This document shows, in pieces, positions 18,780-29,000 of a DNA stretch of 64,000 nucleotides. The stretch's first letter is position 1; the number at the start of each line of letters is the position of its first letter. The notes beneath the pieces are model-generated. The model was not told the origin of the DNA. It saw only the letters and a list, made by a program, of their open reading frames with translations, and did no database searches. Location of the stretch: the NCBI GenBank assembly GCA_031292625.1, contig JARLGU010000012.1, positions 62,001-126,000 of the forward strand, in the 5' to 3' direction. Made by a program: the position numbers and the translations under genes. Source of the DNA: Capsulimonadaceae bacterium. GTDB lineage: Bacteria > Armatimonadota > Armatimonadia > Armatimonadales > Capsulimonadaceae.

Positions 18780-19007
18780 AAAGATTAAGGACGGCTCGTG
18801 CCGCCGGGGCACTTTTTTGCCCGCGCCTCGTTTACTGCGGTGATTTACGTTGTCGCGTCAACACGCGTACGGCCTTTTTCCGCCATCGTCCGATTCGAGC
18901 GCACATCATGAGCAGTGAAAGCGCTGTAATGGCCCTTTTTCAAAAACGGCCACGGCGGCCGCAGAAGCCGTCTTACAAGACCTTTCGATTTTTTTACACG
19001 CTCATAG
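18780..19007 (+). repeat. Dispersed intergenic repeat, copy B
   Basis: Matches copy A in order (AAGATT-AGGACGGCTCGTGCCGCCGG, then CGCCTCGTTTACTGCGGTGA, then CGCGTACGGCCTTT). It shares its right half with copy C (GAAGCCGTCTTACAAGACCT, CTCATAG). The strongest hairpin, at 18930-18952, is TGGCC-C-TTTTT-C-AAAAA-C-GGCCA. Confidence 0.8.
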
Positions 19008-19188
19008 AACCCTTTGCGACCGCGCTGCCGATCTCTATGAGCTTCGCGACGGATCGTTTCGATTGACTATCGCCGCTATGGTTTGGCGGCCTGAGACGCC
19101 TTGTTAGTGATCCGGCGGTATCCCGTCTCCGAGAGCATTATCCCAACATCGGAACGAACTGTCTTTCGCGTTACGAACCGGATATTAC

Positions 19189-19196
19189 GGTATTAT
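19189..19196 (+). promoter_or_regulatory. GGTATTAT promoter element, leaderless start of araC-type gene
   Basis: GGTATTAT ends six bases before the ATG at 19203, so transcription should begin on the start codon. This decides the start of the regulator against an upstream in-frame TTG-type start at 19101. Confidence 0.55.
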
Positions 19197-19202
19197 GCAC
19201 TC

Positions 19203-20057
19203 ATGGAGGAATTAGGGTCGGAAGACATCCCAATCAGCGTGCACGGCTTTGACGCCAACTCGTGTCACTTTGCGACAAGCGCAACCGTACACCGGCACAA
19301 CGAAGTGGAGCTCGTCTACGCGCGCGGGGGAGATGTCACGTTGATCTTCGACGGTCGTCCGGTCCTGCTTGCGGAGGGCGGGTCTGCCGTGTTCTGGGCG
19401 GTCGTGCCTCACTTTGCACGCCAGTGCCGGGAAGGCGCTGAGTTGTGCTGGGTGCACGTCCCGCTCCGTCAGTTCTTGGATTGGCGAATTGCCCCTGATT
19501 TCACGCAGCGAATTCTACGCGGTCAGTTAATCCGCGATCCTAGCCCGCGTCCTCCGGCCGTGTTTCTCGCGCAGCTCGACAAGTGGCGGGACTTTTCGCG
19601 GCGTGGCCCTGGCGAATCCCGCCGGATCGTCGATCTGGAAGTCGAAGCGCTCTTTCGCGAAGCGGCGTTGCGTGTGGTGGGCGGCGACGCTGCCGCAGCT
19701 CATGGCCGGGACGCGGGGGATGTCGATGCGGTGGAGGCGATGGTGAGTTTTATCGCGCGCCATTATCAGGAGCCGATCACCGTCGCCGATGTGGCGGCAT
19801 CGGCTGGGCTTAAGCCGGGGTACGCGATGCGCCGCTTTCGGGCAGCGGTTGGAACCACGATTGTAGGTTACATCAACGAGCACCGTGTCGGTCAGGCCCA
19901 GCGCATGCTGGTCACGACGGATGCCACGGTCCTCGATATCCTTCTTGAGGCTGGCTTTGGATCCGTGACCCAATTTTACAGCCTATTCGAGCGGAGCTGC
20001 GGCTGTACGCCGACGAAATACCGCGAGCAATCGCTCGGCGCCGCATTCAGGGGATGA
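19203..20057 (+). CDS. AraC-family transcription regulator
   Basis: A 284-residue regulator. The N-terminal half is a cupin-like sensing domain (HRHNEVELVYARGGDVTLIF, typical of MelR/AraC sugar sensors). The C-terminal 100 residues carry the two AraC helix-turn-helix motifs: ITVADVAASAGLKPGYAMRR, then VLDILLEAGFGSVTQFYSLF and the closing CTPTKYR. It is divergent from the ADP-ribosylglycohydrolase-like gene and followed by the GH106-like gene; both are candidate targets. The start is set by the promoter element six bases upstream, since no ribosome site is present. Confidence 0.9.
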   Translation: MEELGSEDIPISVHGFDANSCHFATSATVHRHNEVELVYARGGDVTLIFDGRPVLLAEGGSAVFWAVVPHFARQCREGAELCWVHVPLRQFLDWRIAPDFTQRILRGQLIRDPSPRPPAVFLAQLDKWRDFSRRGPGESRRIVDLEVEALFREAALRVVGGDAAAAHGRDAGDVDAVEAMVSFIARHYQEPITVADVAASAGLKPGYAMRRFRAAVGTTIVGYINEHRVGQAQRMLVTTDATVLDILLEAGFGSVTQFYSLFERSCGCTPTKYREQSLGAAFRG

Positions 20058-20143
20058 TCTTGCCGCCGCGAGCTTCCGCTGGCGCGTTGGCCCGATAGTG
20101 CGAATATTTGACCCAATAGTCGTGGACGCCGCGCGGCGCTTGC

Positions 20144-20156
20144 AGGATAATATCCT
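20144..20156. promoter_or_regulatory. Small palindrome upstream of the GH106-like gene
   Basis: AGGAT-AAT-ATCCT is a perfect five-base inverted repeat in a region that also looks like a -10 box (GATAAT). It is about 90 bases before the GH106-like ATG. An operator role is possible but not shown. Confidence 0.3.
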
Positions 20157-20246
20157 CTAGTCCATCTAGCGCACCAATCTCGGAACGCCAGGACTATCCA
20201 ACGTGCAATTCGATGCGTCCGTTACGTCATCCCTCCAGGAAACTCC

Positions 20247-23200
20247 ATGAAACGATTAGCCTCGCGTATCTCGATTGTCCTTCTCGCCTCAGCTGCGATG
20301 TTCGTGCCGGTCGCGGCCTCTCAGCCCGCGCGCGCCCAAAACGTTTCCGCGACGACGTTTGCCGCTCCGCCGGATTCCGCCAAGCCGCAAACCTGGTGGC
20401 ACTGGGTGAGCGGCAATGTGACGCGCGAAGGCATCACGGCGGATCTGGAAGCCATGAAGCGGATTGGACTGAAGGGCGCACAGATTTTTACCGTGAATCA
20501 GGGGCCCAAGGGACCGGTTCAGTACATGAGCCCTGAGTGGCGCGCTCTCGTCCAGCATGCGATCAAAGAGGCGCACCGCCTTGGCCTGGAACTGAGCATC
20601 ACGGATTGCGAAGGCTGGAGCGAATCGGGCGGTCCGTGGATCACGCCGGAAATGTCCATGCAGCATGTGGTCTACTCGGTGACGCCAGTCGATAGCGACT
20701 CGGCATTGCCGATCGTCCTTCCTCGCGGCGCGGATTACAAGGGGTACTACCGGGATATTGCCGTATTGGCCTTCCCATCGCTTATCGGGGAAGAGAAGCC
20801 GCTTGGCAAGCTGGTTGCCGCCGTAACCTCGTCGGACGGTCCGCTGGACACATCCGCGCTCGGCAGGCCGGTCACCCTTCATCCGGCCAATAGCGATCCC
20901 TCGTTTATGCGGATCGAGTTCAAGCAGCCGGTCACGTTTGGCTCGATAACGATGGCTCCCGTCACGGGGCAGGCGTTTGTCGACGTGTCCGTGAGTGACG
21001 ACGGGCAGAACTATCGATCGATAGGGCGGATTTCCGGAGGTCCGAAAGGAGAGCCGGAAGTCTCGATCTCGTTTCGATCGGTAACCGCTCGCTACTTGCG
21101 CTTCTCGTCGGTCGGCGGTTCGTCGGCTCCGAACCTGCCGTTGGGCGTTATCGGTGTGGGCGCGGCGCGCATTTCAAGCATTGGCGCGAAGTCTGGCGTG
21201 GAAGCGTCCGCCTCCGCATGCGCGTCGCCGGATGTCGATGGCGGTCCGGGATCGGTGATCGATCCGGCGAAGATCGTCGACCTCACAGCCAAACTCGGAG
21301 CAGACGGGGCGTTATCCTGGACACCGCCGCCAGGGGCGTGGACGATTATTCGCTTTGGGATGACGTCGACCGGGACGCCGGTGCACCCGGCGATGCCCGA
21401 GACGATTGGCCTCGAATGCGACAAGCTGAGTGCGGATGCGGTGCGCGCCAACTGGAACGGCCAGATGACGAAAGTGATCGCCGATTCCGGTCCGCTGGCG
21501 GGAACGACGCTCAAGACCGTCCTGATGGACAGCTGGGAGGCTGGAACCGGGAACTGGACGCCGCTCATGCCCGAGGATTTCCGCAGGCTTCGCGGCTACG
21601 ATTTGCGCCCGTGGCTGCCCGCGCTGACCGGCCGCGCGGTCGGCGGCATCGACCAAACGGAGCGCTTTTTGCGTGACTACCGGCGCACCATGGCGGATTT
21701 GCTCGCGGTCAATCACTACGGCCTGATGAGCTCGCTGGCCCATAAGAGCGGCATGCAATTGCAGGCGGAAGCCGTCGGCATCGGATTGCCCACGGTTGCG
21801 GATGAGCTGCTTTGCAAGGGGAACACCGATATACCCATGGGCGAGTTCTGGATCGGGAATCCCGGCACGCTCACCGACGACAAGGAGGCGGCGTCGGCGT
21901 CCCACACCTACGGAAAGCAGTATGTCGCAGCGGAATCGTTTACGGCGGTTCCCGATGCGGCGTCGTGGACCAATGATCCCTTTTCGCTCAAGGGCCTTGG
22001 CGACAGGGCGTTCTGCACGGGCGTTAACGACATTAGCTTCCATCGCTATGCCATGCAGCCCTATCTCGATCGCTATCCGGGAGTGACAATGGGGCCGTGG
22101 GGCCTGAACTTCGAGCGAACCAATACCTGGTGGGAACCGGGCAAGGCTTGGATAAGCTACCTGACGAGATCACAGTTCATCCTGCAGCAGGGCCAATTCG
22201 CAGGCGACATCTGCTACTTCTATGGCGGTGGCGCACCTCGCGACGTAGGCGGGTTCAGTTTCAGCCCCGCGCCGCCGCCCGGCTACGATTACGACGTTTG
22301 CAACGCGGATGTCCTGCTCAATCGCATGACCGTGAAGGATGGCCGCATTGTGCTCTCCAGCGGCATGAACTACCGTGTTCTGGTGTTGCCCAATAGCACG
22401 AACCTGACGCCCGAATTGGCCGCCAAGGTTAGGGATCTGGTCGCCGCGGGAGCGACCGTGGTAGGCCCCAAGCCGCTCGCGTCGCCCAGTCTTACGGGAT
22501 ATCCGGGGTGCGATGCGGCTGTCCGCAAGATCGGCGACGAAGTGTGGGCGAATCTGGATGGCGTAACGACGACGCGCCGGTCATACGGCAAGGGCTTCGT
22601 TGTTTGGGGCGAGCCGCTCGACAAGGTTCTGGCAGGCGTAGGCCCCGACTTTACGTACGAAGCGGGCGATGCGAAGACCGAGGTCAAATACATTCACCGG
22701 CGCATCGATGGGGCGGACTACTACTTCGTTTCCAACCAATCGTATGCGCCAGTTGAATTTTCCGCCAGCTTCCGCGTAGACGGTAAAGCGCCGGAGCTCT
22801 GGCATCCGGATACGGGAGAAATCGAGAACGCCGCGCTATTCAGCGAGCGCGAAGGCCGGACGAATGTTCCGTTGCGCCTCGATCCCGCAGGCAGCGTGTT
22901 CGTGGTTTTCCGCCGGCCAATCGCGGGGGTGCGGCATTTGGCCATGCTAAAGGCCGGCCAGCCGATGAAATTCGTCGCTCCGGAGGCGCGGCCGAAGATC
23001 TCGATTCTCAAAGCGTCCTATGGTAGTACGACATCGGCGGATGTCACCGCCGTGTTGAAGCGATGGCTGGACGGCGGACGGAAGGCGATGGTCGCCAACA
23101 ACGACCTTGCCGGCGGCAATGACAAAGACCCCGCGCCCAATGTCGTAAAGAGCCTCTTTATTGATTATTCGGTCGATAAGGCTCCGTGCTCGACCGTGAT

Positions 23201-24134
23201 CACGGAAGGAGAGACGATTTCGCTTCCAAAGGCAGCGCCTGGCTCGAAGGTTGAGATACTGCGAGCATCGTACGGCTTGAGAGGCTCAGCGGTCGATGTG
23301 ACCGGAGAACTGGCGAACTGCGTCGAAAAAAGCGATGAGCCGATCAGAATCGGCAACGCTCTTTGCGGAGGCGTCGATCCGGCTCCCAATATCGTCAAGA
23401 CGCTCGTCGTGACGTATACTTTGAACGGGGGCGCGCCAGTCACGAAGACGGTGAAAGAGAACGGCACGTTCTCGTTCGGCACGAGCGCCGTCAAAGTTGC
23501 CGTTCCGGATTACACGGTTCGGTCCGCCTCGGACGGCGACGTGCTTCTGACGAACTGGCGAAACGATACGGTGACGTACGCGACGGCAACCGGAGAAGCG
23601 AAAACGCTGACGATCTCATCCGTTCCAGAGCCCCTGCCGATCAGCGGACCGTGGACGGTGCATTTTCCAAAAGGGTGGGGGGCGCCCGAATCCGTGATCT
23701 TCGATAAGCTGGATTCGTGGACGAACAGCGCGGATGACGGCGTCAAGTATTTCTCGGGTACGGCCGTTTACGAAACGACGGTCAATATTCCGGCGGACCG
23801 GTTTGGCAAGAACAAAGCATTGCTGCTCGACCTTGGCAACGTCAAGAATCTGGCGGAAGTGACGGTAAATGGCCACAACAAGGGTGTGCTCTGGAAATCG
23901 CCGTTCCGAATCGATGTCACCGGCGACGCGCACGCGGGCTCCAACACGATCCGGATCAAAGTGACCAACCTTTGGCCAAATCGTCTGATCGGCGATCAGT
24001 TTCTGCCGGAAGACAAACGATTTACGTGGACGACGTTCAATCCATACAAGCGCGAATCGGAGCTTCTCGAATCGGGCCTTCTCGGTCCGGCGCTGCTCCG
24101 AAGCGGCGTTACAAGCGTGCTGTCCGCTCGTTAG
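20247..24134 (+). CDS. Large secreted glycoside hydrolase, GH106-like (alpha-L-rhamnosidase)
   Basis: A 1295-residue exported enzyme. The signal peptide ends near residue 31 (ARAQ). The mature start, PPDSAKPQTWWHWVSGNVT, with TADLEAMKRIGLKGAQIF and LGLELSITDCEGWSESGG, is characteristic of the GH106 rhamnosidase family. An insertion with a discoidin-like fold lies near residues 220-300. Residues 916-994 and 1001-1083 are two tandem copies of a DUF3395-like module (I-L-A-SYG, DVT, GG-DPAPN-VK). The C-terminus is the jelly-roll domain usual for the family (LLLDLGNVKNLAEVTVNG). It probably cleaves rhamnose from plant or microbial polysaccharide. A prepilin gene follows 146 bases downstream. Confidence 0.87.
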   Translation: MKRLASRISIVLLASAAMFVPVAASQPARAQNVSATTFAAPPDSAKPQTWWHWVSGNVTREGITADLEAMKRIGLKGAQIFTVNQGPKGPVQYMSPEWRALVQHAIKEAHRLGLELSITDCEGWSESGGPWITPEMSMQHVVYSVTPVDSDSALPIVLPRGADYKGYYRDIAVLAFPSLIGEEKPLGKLVAAVTSSDGPLDTSALGRPVTLHPANSDPSFMRIEFKQPVTFGSITMAPVTGQAFVDVSVSDDGQNYRSIGRISGGPKGEPEVSISFRSVTARYLRFSSVGGSSAPNLPLGVIGVGAARISSIGAKSGVEASASACASPDVDGGPGSVIDPAKIVDLTAKLGADGALSWTPPPGAWTIIRFGMTSTGTPVHPAMPETIGLECDKLSADAVRANWNGQMTKVIADSGPLAGTTLKTVLMDSWEAGTGNWTPLMPEDFRRLRGYDLRPWLPALTGRAVGGIDQTERFLRDYRRTMADLLAVNHYGLMSSLAHKSGMQLQAEAVGIGLPTVADELLCKGNTDIPMGEFWIGNPGTLTDDKEAASASHTYGKQYVAAESFTAVPDAASWTNDPFSLKGLGDRAFCTGVNDISFHRYAMQPYLDRYPGVTMGPWGLNFERTNTWWEPGKAWISYLTRSQFILQQGQFAGDICYFYGGGAPRDVGGFSFSPAPPPGYDYDVCNADVLLNRMTVKDGRIVLSSGMNYRVLVLPNSTNLTPELAAKVRDLVAAGATVVGPKPLASPSLTGYPGCDAAVRKIGDEVWANLDGVTTTRRSYGKGFVVWGEPLDKVLAGVGPDFTYEAGDAKTEVKYIHRRIDGADYYFVSNQSYAPVEFSASFRVDGKAPELWHPDTGEIENAALFSEREGRTNVPLRLDPAGSVFVVFRRPIAGVRHLAMLKAGQPMKFVAPEARPKISILKASYGSTTSADVTAVLKRWLDGGRKAMVANNDLAGGNDKDPAPNVVKSLFIDYSVDKAPCSTVITEGETISLPKAAPGSKVEILRASYGLRGSAVDVTGELANCVEKSDEPIRIGNALCGGVDPAPNIVKTLVVTYTLNGGAPVTKTVKENGTFSFGTSAVKVAVPDYTVRSASDGDVLLTNWRNDTVTYATATGEAKTLTISSVPEPLPISGPWTVHFPKGWGAPESVIFDKLDSWTNSADDGVKYFSGTAVYETTVNIPADRFGKNKALLLDLGNVKNLAEVTVNGHNKGVLWKSPFRIDVTGDAHAGSNTIRIKVTNLWPNRLIGDQFLPEDKRFTWTTFNPYKRESELLESGLLGPALLRSGVTSVLSAR

Positions 24135-24280
24135 CTGCGAGTAAGCGTGGGATTAAGCAATCGAGTTTATGAAGCGATGAAAAGCGTCGCCCTGAGTTTT
24201 GGCGGGACCGCGCCGATAATGGCATTAGCATGGGGCATTTTAGAGATACGTCGCCGCCGTGCAACGATGGGTAAACTGAT

Positions 24281-24664
24281 ATGCTAAATTCCTCGCTGTC
24301 GCGTCGCCGCGCCTCTATGCGCCGCTCCGCGTTTACGTTGGTTGAGTTGATGATCGTGGTGTTGATAATCGGCATCTTGTTCAATATCGCTTTGCCGACC
24401 TTGATAATGTCACGTGATACCGCGCGCACGAAGGCTTGCGTTCGGAACCTCAAGACAATCTCCACGGCGAAAGAAGAGTGGGCGTTCGATACGAGGCAAG
24501 GGGCAACGGCGACGCCGACGTGGAGCAACATATCGTCGTACGTCAAGCAGAGCTACGGTACGGCCGGACCGGTGTGTCCCGCAAGCAACTTGCCTTATAA
24601 CATTAACGCCGTCAATACGGACCCCACCTGCGCGGGATATCCAGTTACGCACACGCTTACGTAG
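24281..24664 (+). CDS. Short prepilin-like protein
   Basis: A 127-residue pseudopilin with an arginine-rich leader and a class III signal, A/FTLVELMIVVLIIGIL. The helix continues into TLIMSRDTARTKACVRNLKT, resembling type II secretion pseudopilins. It lacks the H-X9-DG motif of the other three prepilins in the window. The C-terminal part is short, with two cysteines that could form a disulfide. It may be transcribed with the GH106-like gene. An alternative ATG lies 36 bases downstream. Confidence 0.85.
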   Translation: MLNSSLSRRRASMRRSAFTLVELMIVVLIIGILFNIALPTLIMSRDTARTKACVRNLKTISTAKEEWAFDTRQGATATPTWSNISSYVKQSYGTAGPVCPASNLPYNINAVNTDPTCAGYPVTHTLT

Positions 24665-24726
24665 AGCGCGTGCCGCTTGCGAGTTCGGATCGCGTTCCTT
24701 TAGGACGGGCAGCAGATGAGTTCGGG

Positions 24727-25782
24727 TTATCGAATGTCGGCGATTGTCTCACGCTCTACGAGCGTGGCGCTCAATGTGAGCTGGCGCGGGGTGGAGTTGG
24801 GTTTTGCGACTCGCTCGACGAGCATACCGACCGCGATCTCCGGCATTTGGCGTAACTGCTGATCGATGGAACTAAGGCGAGGATACGTGTGCTCGCACGT
24901 TTCCGAATTATCGAAACCGACGATCGACAGGTCTTCAGGCACGCGCACACCCTGTTCCGTCGCCATGCGAAGCACGGTTGACGCAAACAAGTCGTTCGCA
25001 CAGATTATTGCCGTTGGGCGGTTGTCGTCAACGCGAAACTCATCGAACGCTCGTTGCATTCGCACGGGGAATGCAAGTCCGGTCGCGCGTTCGTCGAGAT
25101 AGAGTCGTTCGTACCCTCCACGCATTTTCATCGCGGTTCGATAACCGTCGAGCCGCCGTTCGATGCGGCTTGATGAAGGCGGTATGTCCATCCAGAAGCC
25201 GATTCTTCGGTGCCCCAGGCTGAAGAGCCGCCTCACGGCGCCGCCGATGCCGCCGAAGTCATCCGATGCCACTGCATCGATTTCAATTTCCCCCAATGGG
25301 GCATTAATCTGCACGACGGGACACAGTTTCGCCAATTGATCGAGACCGCCCATGTCGCCCTGAATGCTGAGCAAAATCCCGTCCGCCTCGGCTTCCTTGG
25401 CCAGTCTTGCGATCCGAGACACGACGTCATTGGTCTTTGGTAGATTGGATACGAGCAAATGCCCTCCGCGTTTTGCGACAGCGTGCTCGGCGCCGTAAAC
25501 AAGACGGCCTACCAAGTTTTCCTGCAGCGATGTCATTATCGAAGTCAACTCGCGGCCGTCTTCTGGCTCCACTTTCGTGAATCCGACCGTGACAATCATG
25601 ACCTTTCCAAGGCCGATCTCGGACGCTGCCTGCCCGCTTCCGTAGCCCATCTCGCGAGCCACGCGTATAATCTGGCGCTGCCCCTTGGACGAAGAATGAC
25701 CCTTCGCACTGAGCGCCCTGCTCACCGTGGAAACGGAGACTCCGATCTGGCTCGCAATATCGGCGAGACGAACGTCAGGCAT
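24727..25782 (-). CDS. LacI-family transcription repressor
   Basis: A 351-residue LacI-type regulator starting at MPDVRLADIASQIGVSVSTV, a standard helix-turn-helix with the hinge helix further on. The rest is a sugar-binding-protein-like sensor (GHRRIGFWMDIPPSS, ICANDLFAST, IVGFDNSETCEH). AAGGGG lies before the ATG. It is divergent from the GH-A-like gene. Two near-identical 15-base palindromes of the LacI half-site type flank the divergent promoters, so it should repress the glycan gene and perhaps itself. Confidence 0.93.
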   Translation of the reverse strand: MPDVRLADIASQIGVSVSTVSRALSAKGHSSSKGQRQIIRVAREMGYGSGQAASEIGLGKVMIVTVGFTKVEPEDGRELTSIMTSLQENLVGRLVYGAEHAVAKRGGHLLVSNLPKTNDVVSRIARLAKEAEADGILLSIQGDMGGLDQLAKLCPVVQINAPLGEIEIDAVASDDFGGIGGAVRRLFSLGHRRIGFWMDIPPSSSRIERRLDGYRTAMKMRGGYERLYLDERATGLAFPVRMQRAFDEFRVDDNRPTAIICANDLFASTVLRMATEQGVRVPEDLSIVGFDNSETCEHTYPRLSSIDQQLRQMPEIAVGMLVERVAKPNSTPRQLTLSATLVERETIADIR

Positions 25783-25843
25783 TTTTGACCCCTTCTGTCC
25801 GCTGCGCCCTGTTAGCAGATATCGGCGTGTGATCCATACGACA

Positions 25844-25894
25844 ATCATACCGATTTGTTGCAATTCTGTCAATAATTTATGCAACTGGTTTGCA
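25844..25894 (-). promoter_or_regulatory. lacI-type gene promoter and operator O1
   Basis: On the minus strand TTGACA (25872-25867) and TATGAT (25849-25844) are separated by 17 bases. The palindrome TGCAACTGGTTTGCA at 25880-25894 lies just upstream of the -35 box. It shares both arms (TGCAA, TTGCA) with O2 at 26009-26023. Confidence 0.65.
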
Positions 25895-25980
25895 GGCCGT
25901 TAGGGCGGCGCACACTAAATCCTCCGAGGAGCAGACGAGAATCCAAATTTGTCCGACTATGAGAACATGCGATTTGGGTG

Positions 25981-26023
25981 TTGACAAAGTGAATGATTTG
26001 CGATACTATGCAAATGGATTGCA
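25981..26023 (+). promoter_or_regulatory. GH-A-like gene promoter and operator O2
   Basis: TTGACA (25981-25986), a 17-base spacer and TACTAT (26004-26009) form a strong promoter. The palindrome TGCAAATGGATTGCA (26009-26023) covers the expected transcription start. The O1-O2 centre distance is 129 bases, compatible with a repression loop. The promoter excludes the upstream in-frame start at 25993. Confidence 0.7.
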
Positions 26024-26028
26024 ACATT

Positions 26029-29000
26029 ATGAAAATCATCGCGCTCGAATTCCTCTGCTGCAGCACAATACGTTGGCGCTCCCTCCTGCGGGCCAGACGG
26101 CTCGCTTGTACGATTGCCGTCATTGCATTCGGGCTTATCATGCCTGTCGCGCCCCAGCCTGTGGCGCTTGCGGCCGGGGCGCCGGTTACCGAAACGCCCT
26201 GGGGAACGGTCTTCGTTGCTCTTGAACATCCCGGCGATCTGGTGTATGTCTCCCAAACTCCGGTATCATCGCTTGCCCATTTAACGCCGTATCGGCCGGC
26301 GTATTCCAACCTTGCCCTCAATTGGGATACAAGCTACCGCTTCGATCCGGAGACCGACAGCGAGGCCGTTCGCAATGACGCGCGTAAGGGCTGGAATGTG
26401 TATCCGCATCTGGCGGATGGCCGTTATGGCGACGGCGACACGGACACATGGACGTCGTACGCGCCCGGCACGAAGAAAATCGTCACGCCTGAGTTTGACT
26501 TCGGTCAACGAAGCCTTGTCTCCTCCGTCGTCGTAACCACGAAGGCGAGTTCCATGACGGGGGATGCGCCAGTGCGCGTCGAAGTCTATTCGGGCGATGG
26601 AGCGGGGACATGGACGTCGGTGGGGGCGGTTGACGCCCGCGTTTCGTCTGCAGCGTACTCATTTCCCGAGGTGGCGTTTGCGCCGTTCACCGCGCGCTTT
26701 GTGAAGGTTCGCATTACGGCGGCAGTTTCCGGTCTGGACGTGGGAGAGGTTTGCATCAATGGCGTTCCGAATGGCGCACGGCGAATTGAAGTGAGCGGTC
26801 TCGTTCGCGGAAAATCGTATTGGATAGCCGTTGCCAGTGGACCTGGTGCAACCGCGCGTTCCTTTCACGTGTTCCAGATCCGCGTCCACTCGGCCTTCGA
26901 GGACGGCAGCGCGTGGGCGCGCTATGGCGTCAACGTTCATCTCGAACACCTCATGTCGCAGCCCGCTCTTCTCGAACGCGCGGTGCAAATGATTGCGGCT
27001 GCTGGCATTCGCTGGGTCCGTTGGTATCCATGCGGCGGCTCGGACCGCGTGGCGACATTGCTGGCGAAGTATGGGATAGGGGCCATGATGGGACCGACGA
27101 GTCCGGTCGCGTCTCTGGTTGGCGTTTTCAACGAGCCTGAGCTTGCGCGCAAGGCTCCGGACTTCGTAGCGGCTCAGATTGCCGGGATGCACGCTTCGGT
27201 GCACGCCGCGCATCCTGACCTTGTAGTTGGCGGTCCGGCCTGCATGGGGGAGAGCACCCAGTATGAGGCGAAAGTGTTGTCTATGTTGTCGCCCAAGCAA
27301 CTCGACTTCTATGACTTTCATCCGTACGTGAAATCCACAACCCAGCCCGTGGACGGCCTTGCGCGCAATGAGCCCGAAAACGTGGCTACGATCTACCGGC
27401 GTAATCTAGCGGTACTCGAAGCATCCGGCATGCACGCAATGCCAATAGTCGCGTCAGAGACCGGCTATTCGACATTCGAGGGAAGCAGCTGGACGAAATC
27501 CGTAAGCCGAGATGAGCAAGCGGCCTATTTGACGCGTCTGTTCTTGGCTCAGATTGCTCTTGGCGTGAGAGGGATTGCGTGGTACGACTTCCAGGACGAT
27601 GGCTTGGCGCGCTCAAATATAGAGCATAACTTCGGTATCGTATTGAACGATCTTCAACCAAAGCCCGCATATTTCGCGTACCAGGCCATGACCCGGCTTG
27701 TTGGCAGTCGACCGTATCTGAGCGGCAACTCGAAGCCGACTTCGCCCGACTACTGCTACACCTTCGGCCCCTGCGACGATTATAAAAATACTTTGACGGT
27801 CTTCGTAAATGCCGTTGGGCGAACGTCCCTCGATATCCCAGACCCAAACCGTCAGGCGCGCTTATACAACCTTTATGGCAATCCCGAAAAAATTCGTTAT
27901 GCGGGAAAAATCGCATCGATTGACTTCGCCGGCGAGCCCGTGTATTTGGCGACCTTCGCGCCCCCCCGGATCATCGGCGTTCGCCACAGCGAAATCCCGG
28001 CGCCGCAACGACTGACGCTTACGGGGGCGGCCAATGGCGTAACCGCCTTTTCGAGATCGTCCGCAGGCATCGACGTAACCGTCGCGAGTTCGTACCATCG
28101 TCTGATGCCAATCGCCGTTCGCGCGAACAGCTCAGCGTTCCTGGGGCCAGCGACGAGATCGCTTAATCTTGCACCAGGGAAATCCGTCAAGGTTCATCTC
28201 GACGCTCTCTTAGCGCCAGGAGTCGACGGAACATATCCCGTCGATCTCACCGTGAGCTCGCCGGAGGGGAGCGTGCAGCGGGCATCGTACCTCGCGGTGT
28301 CGCCTGCACCGCCAGGATCGCCGCCGACGGCGCGCTTGATCCAAGTTGGCGCGCCAGGACGGCGGATGGCCGTGATTGAAAGCACGGGACTTTACGTGGT
28401 TGTCTCGCCTGACACCGGCTCGCGCGTTCTTCGGATCGTGGACAAGACCACGGGATGCGATCAGCTTTATGTTCCTCCCACAATACGAGGTGGATTGACG
28501 AGCTATACGGACAATCTTGAGGCGGGCGAATGGCTCAGCTTGGGCGGGTATCCCGGATCCGTCTGCAAGGCCGTATTTGACGCGGTTCCCCTGGTGACTA
28601 CGAACTCGGCCATACTCGATATGACGTCTGTTGTCGACGGATGCCGGATCATGCACCGCGTTGAGATAAGCGCGGACTCGCCGAAAACACTGTGCGAAAC
28701 GTACTTCGTTGCCAACACGACGTCTCAACCGATCGTTATATCTGCACAGACTCATCCGGAATTCACTCCGGGTGGAAGTATCGATTCGGGCGGCGTGGAG
28801 ATCATTGTTCCAAGCGAGGGGGCGGTCAAGCGCGGATCCTTCCTAGCGTACGGTGGCGATCTTGGAACGTTGCCGCCCGATCAAGGTTGGTGGAATGCCA
28901 TTAACACCGACAATCACGCCGCGATAAGATGCGCCTTCGATTCCGCGACGGTTGCAGGAATCCGGCAATGGCATGACGGCTCCTACTTCAATATGGAACT

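Larger units (their letters stand above)
18724..19202. other. Divergent intergenic region with repeat copy B
   Basis: The space between the divergent ADP-ribosylglycohydrolase-like and AraC genes. About half is occupied by repeat copy B. The AraC promoter element lies at its right end (19189-19196). No AraC-type direct-repeat operator was recognised by eye, and nothing else was seen. Confidence 0.5.
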
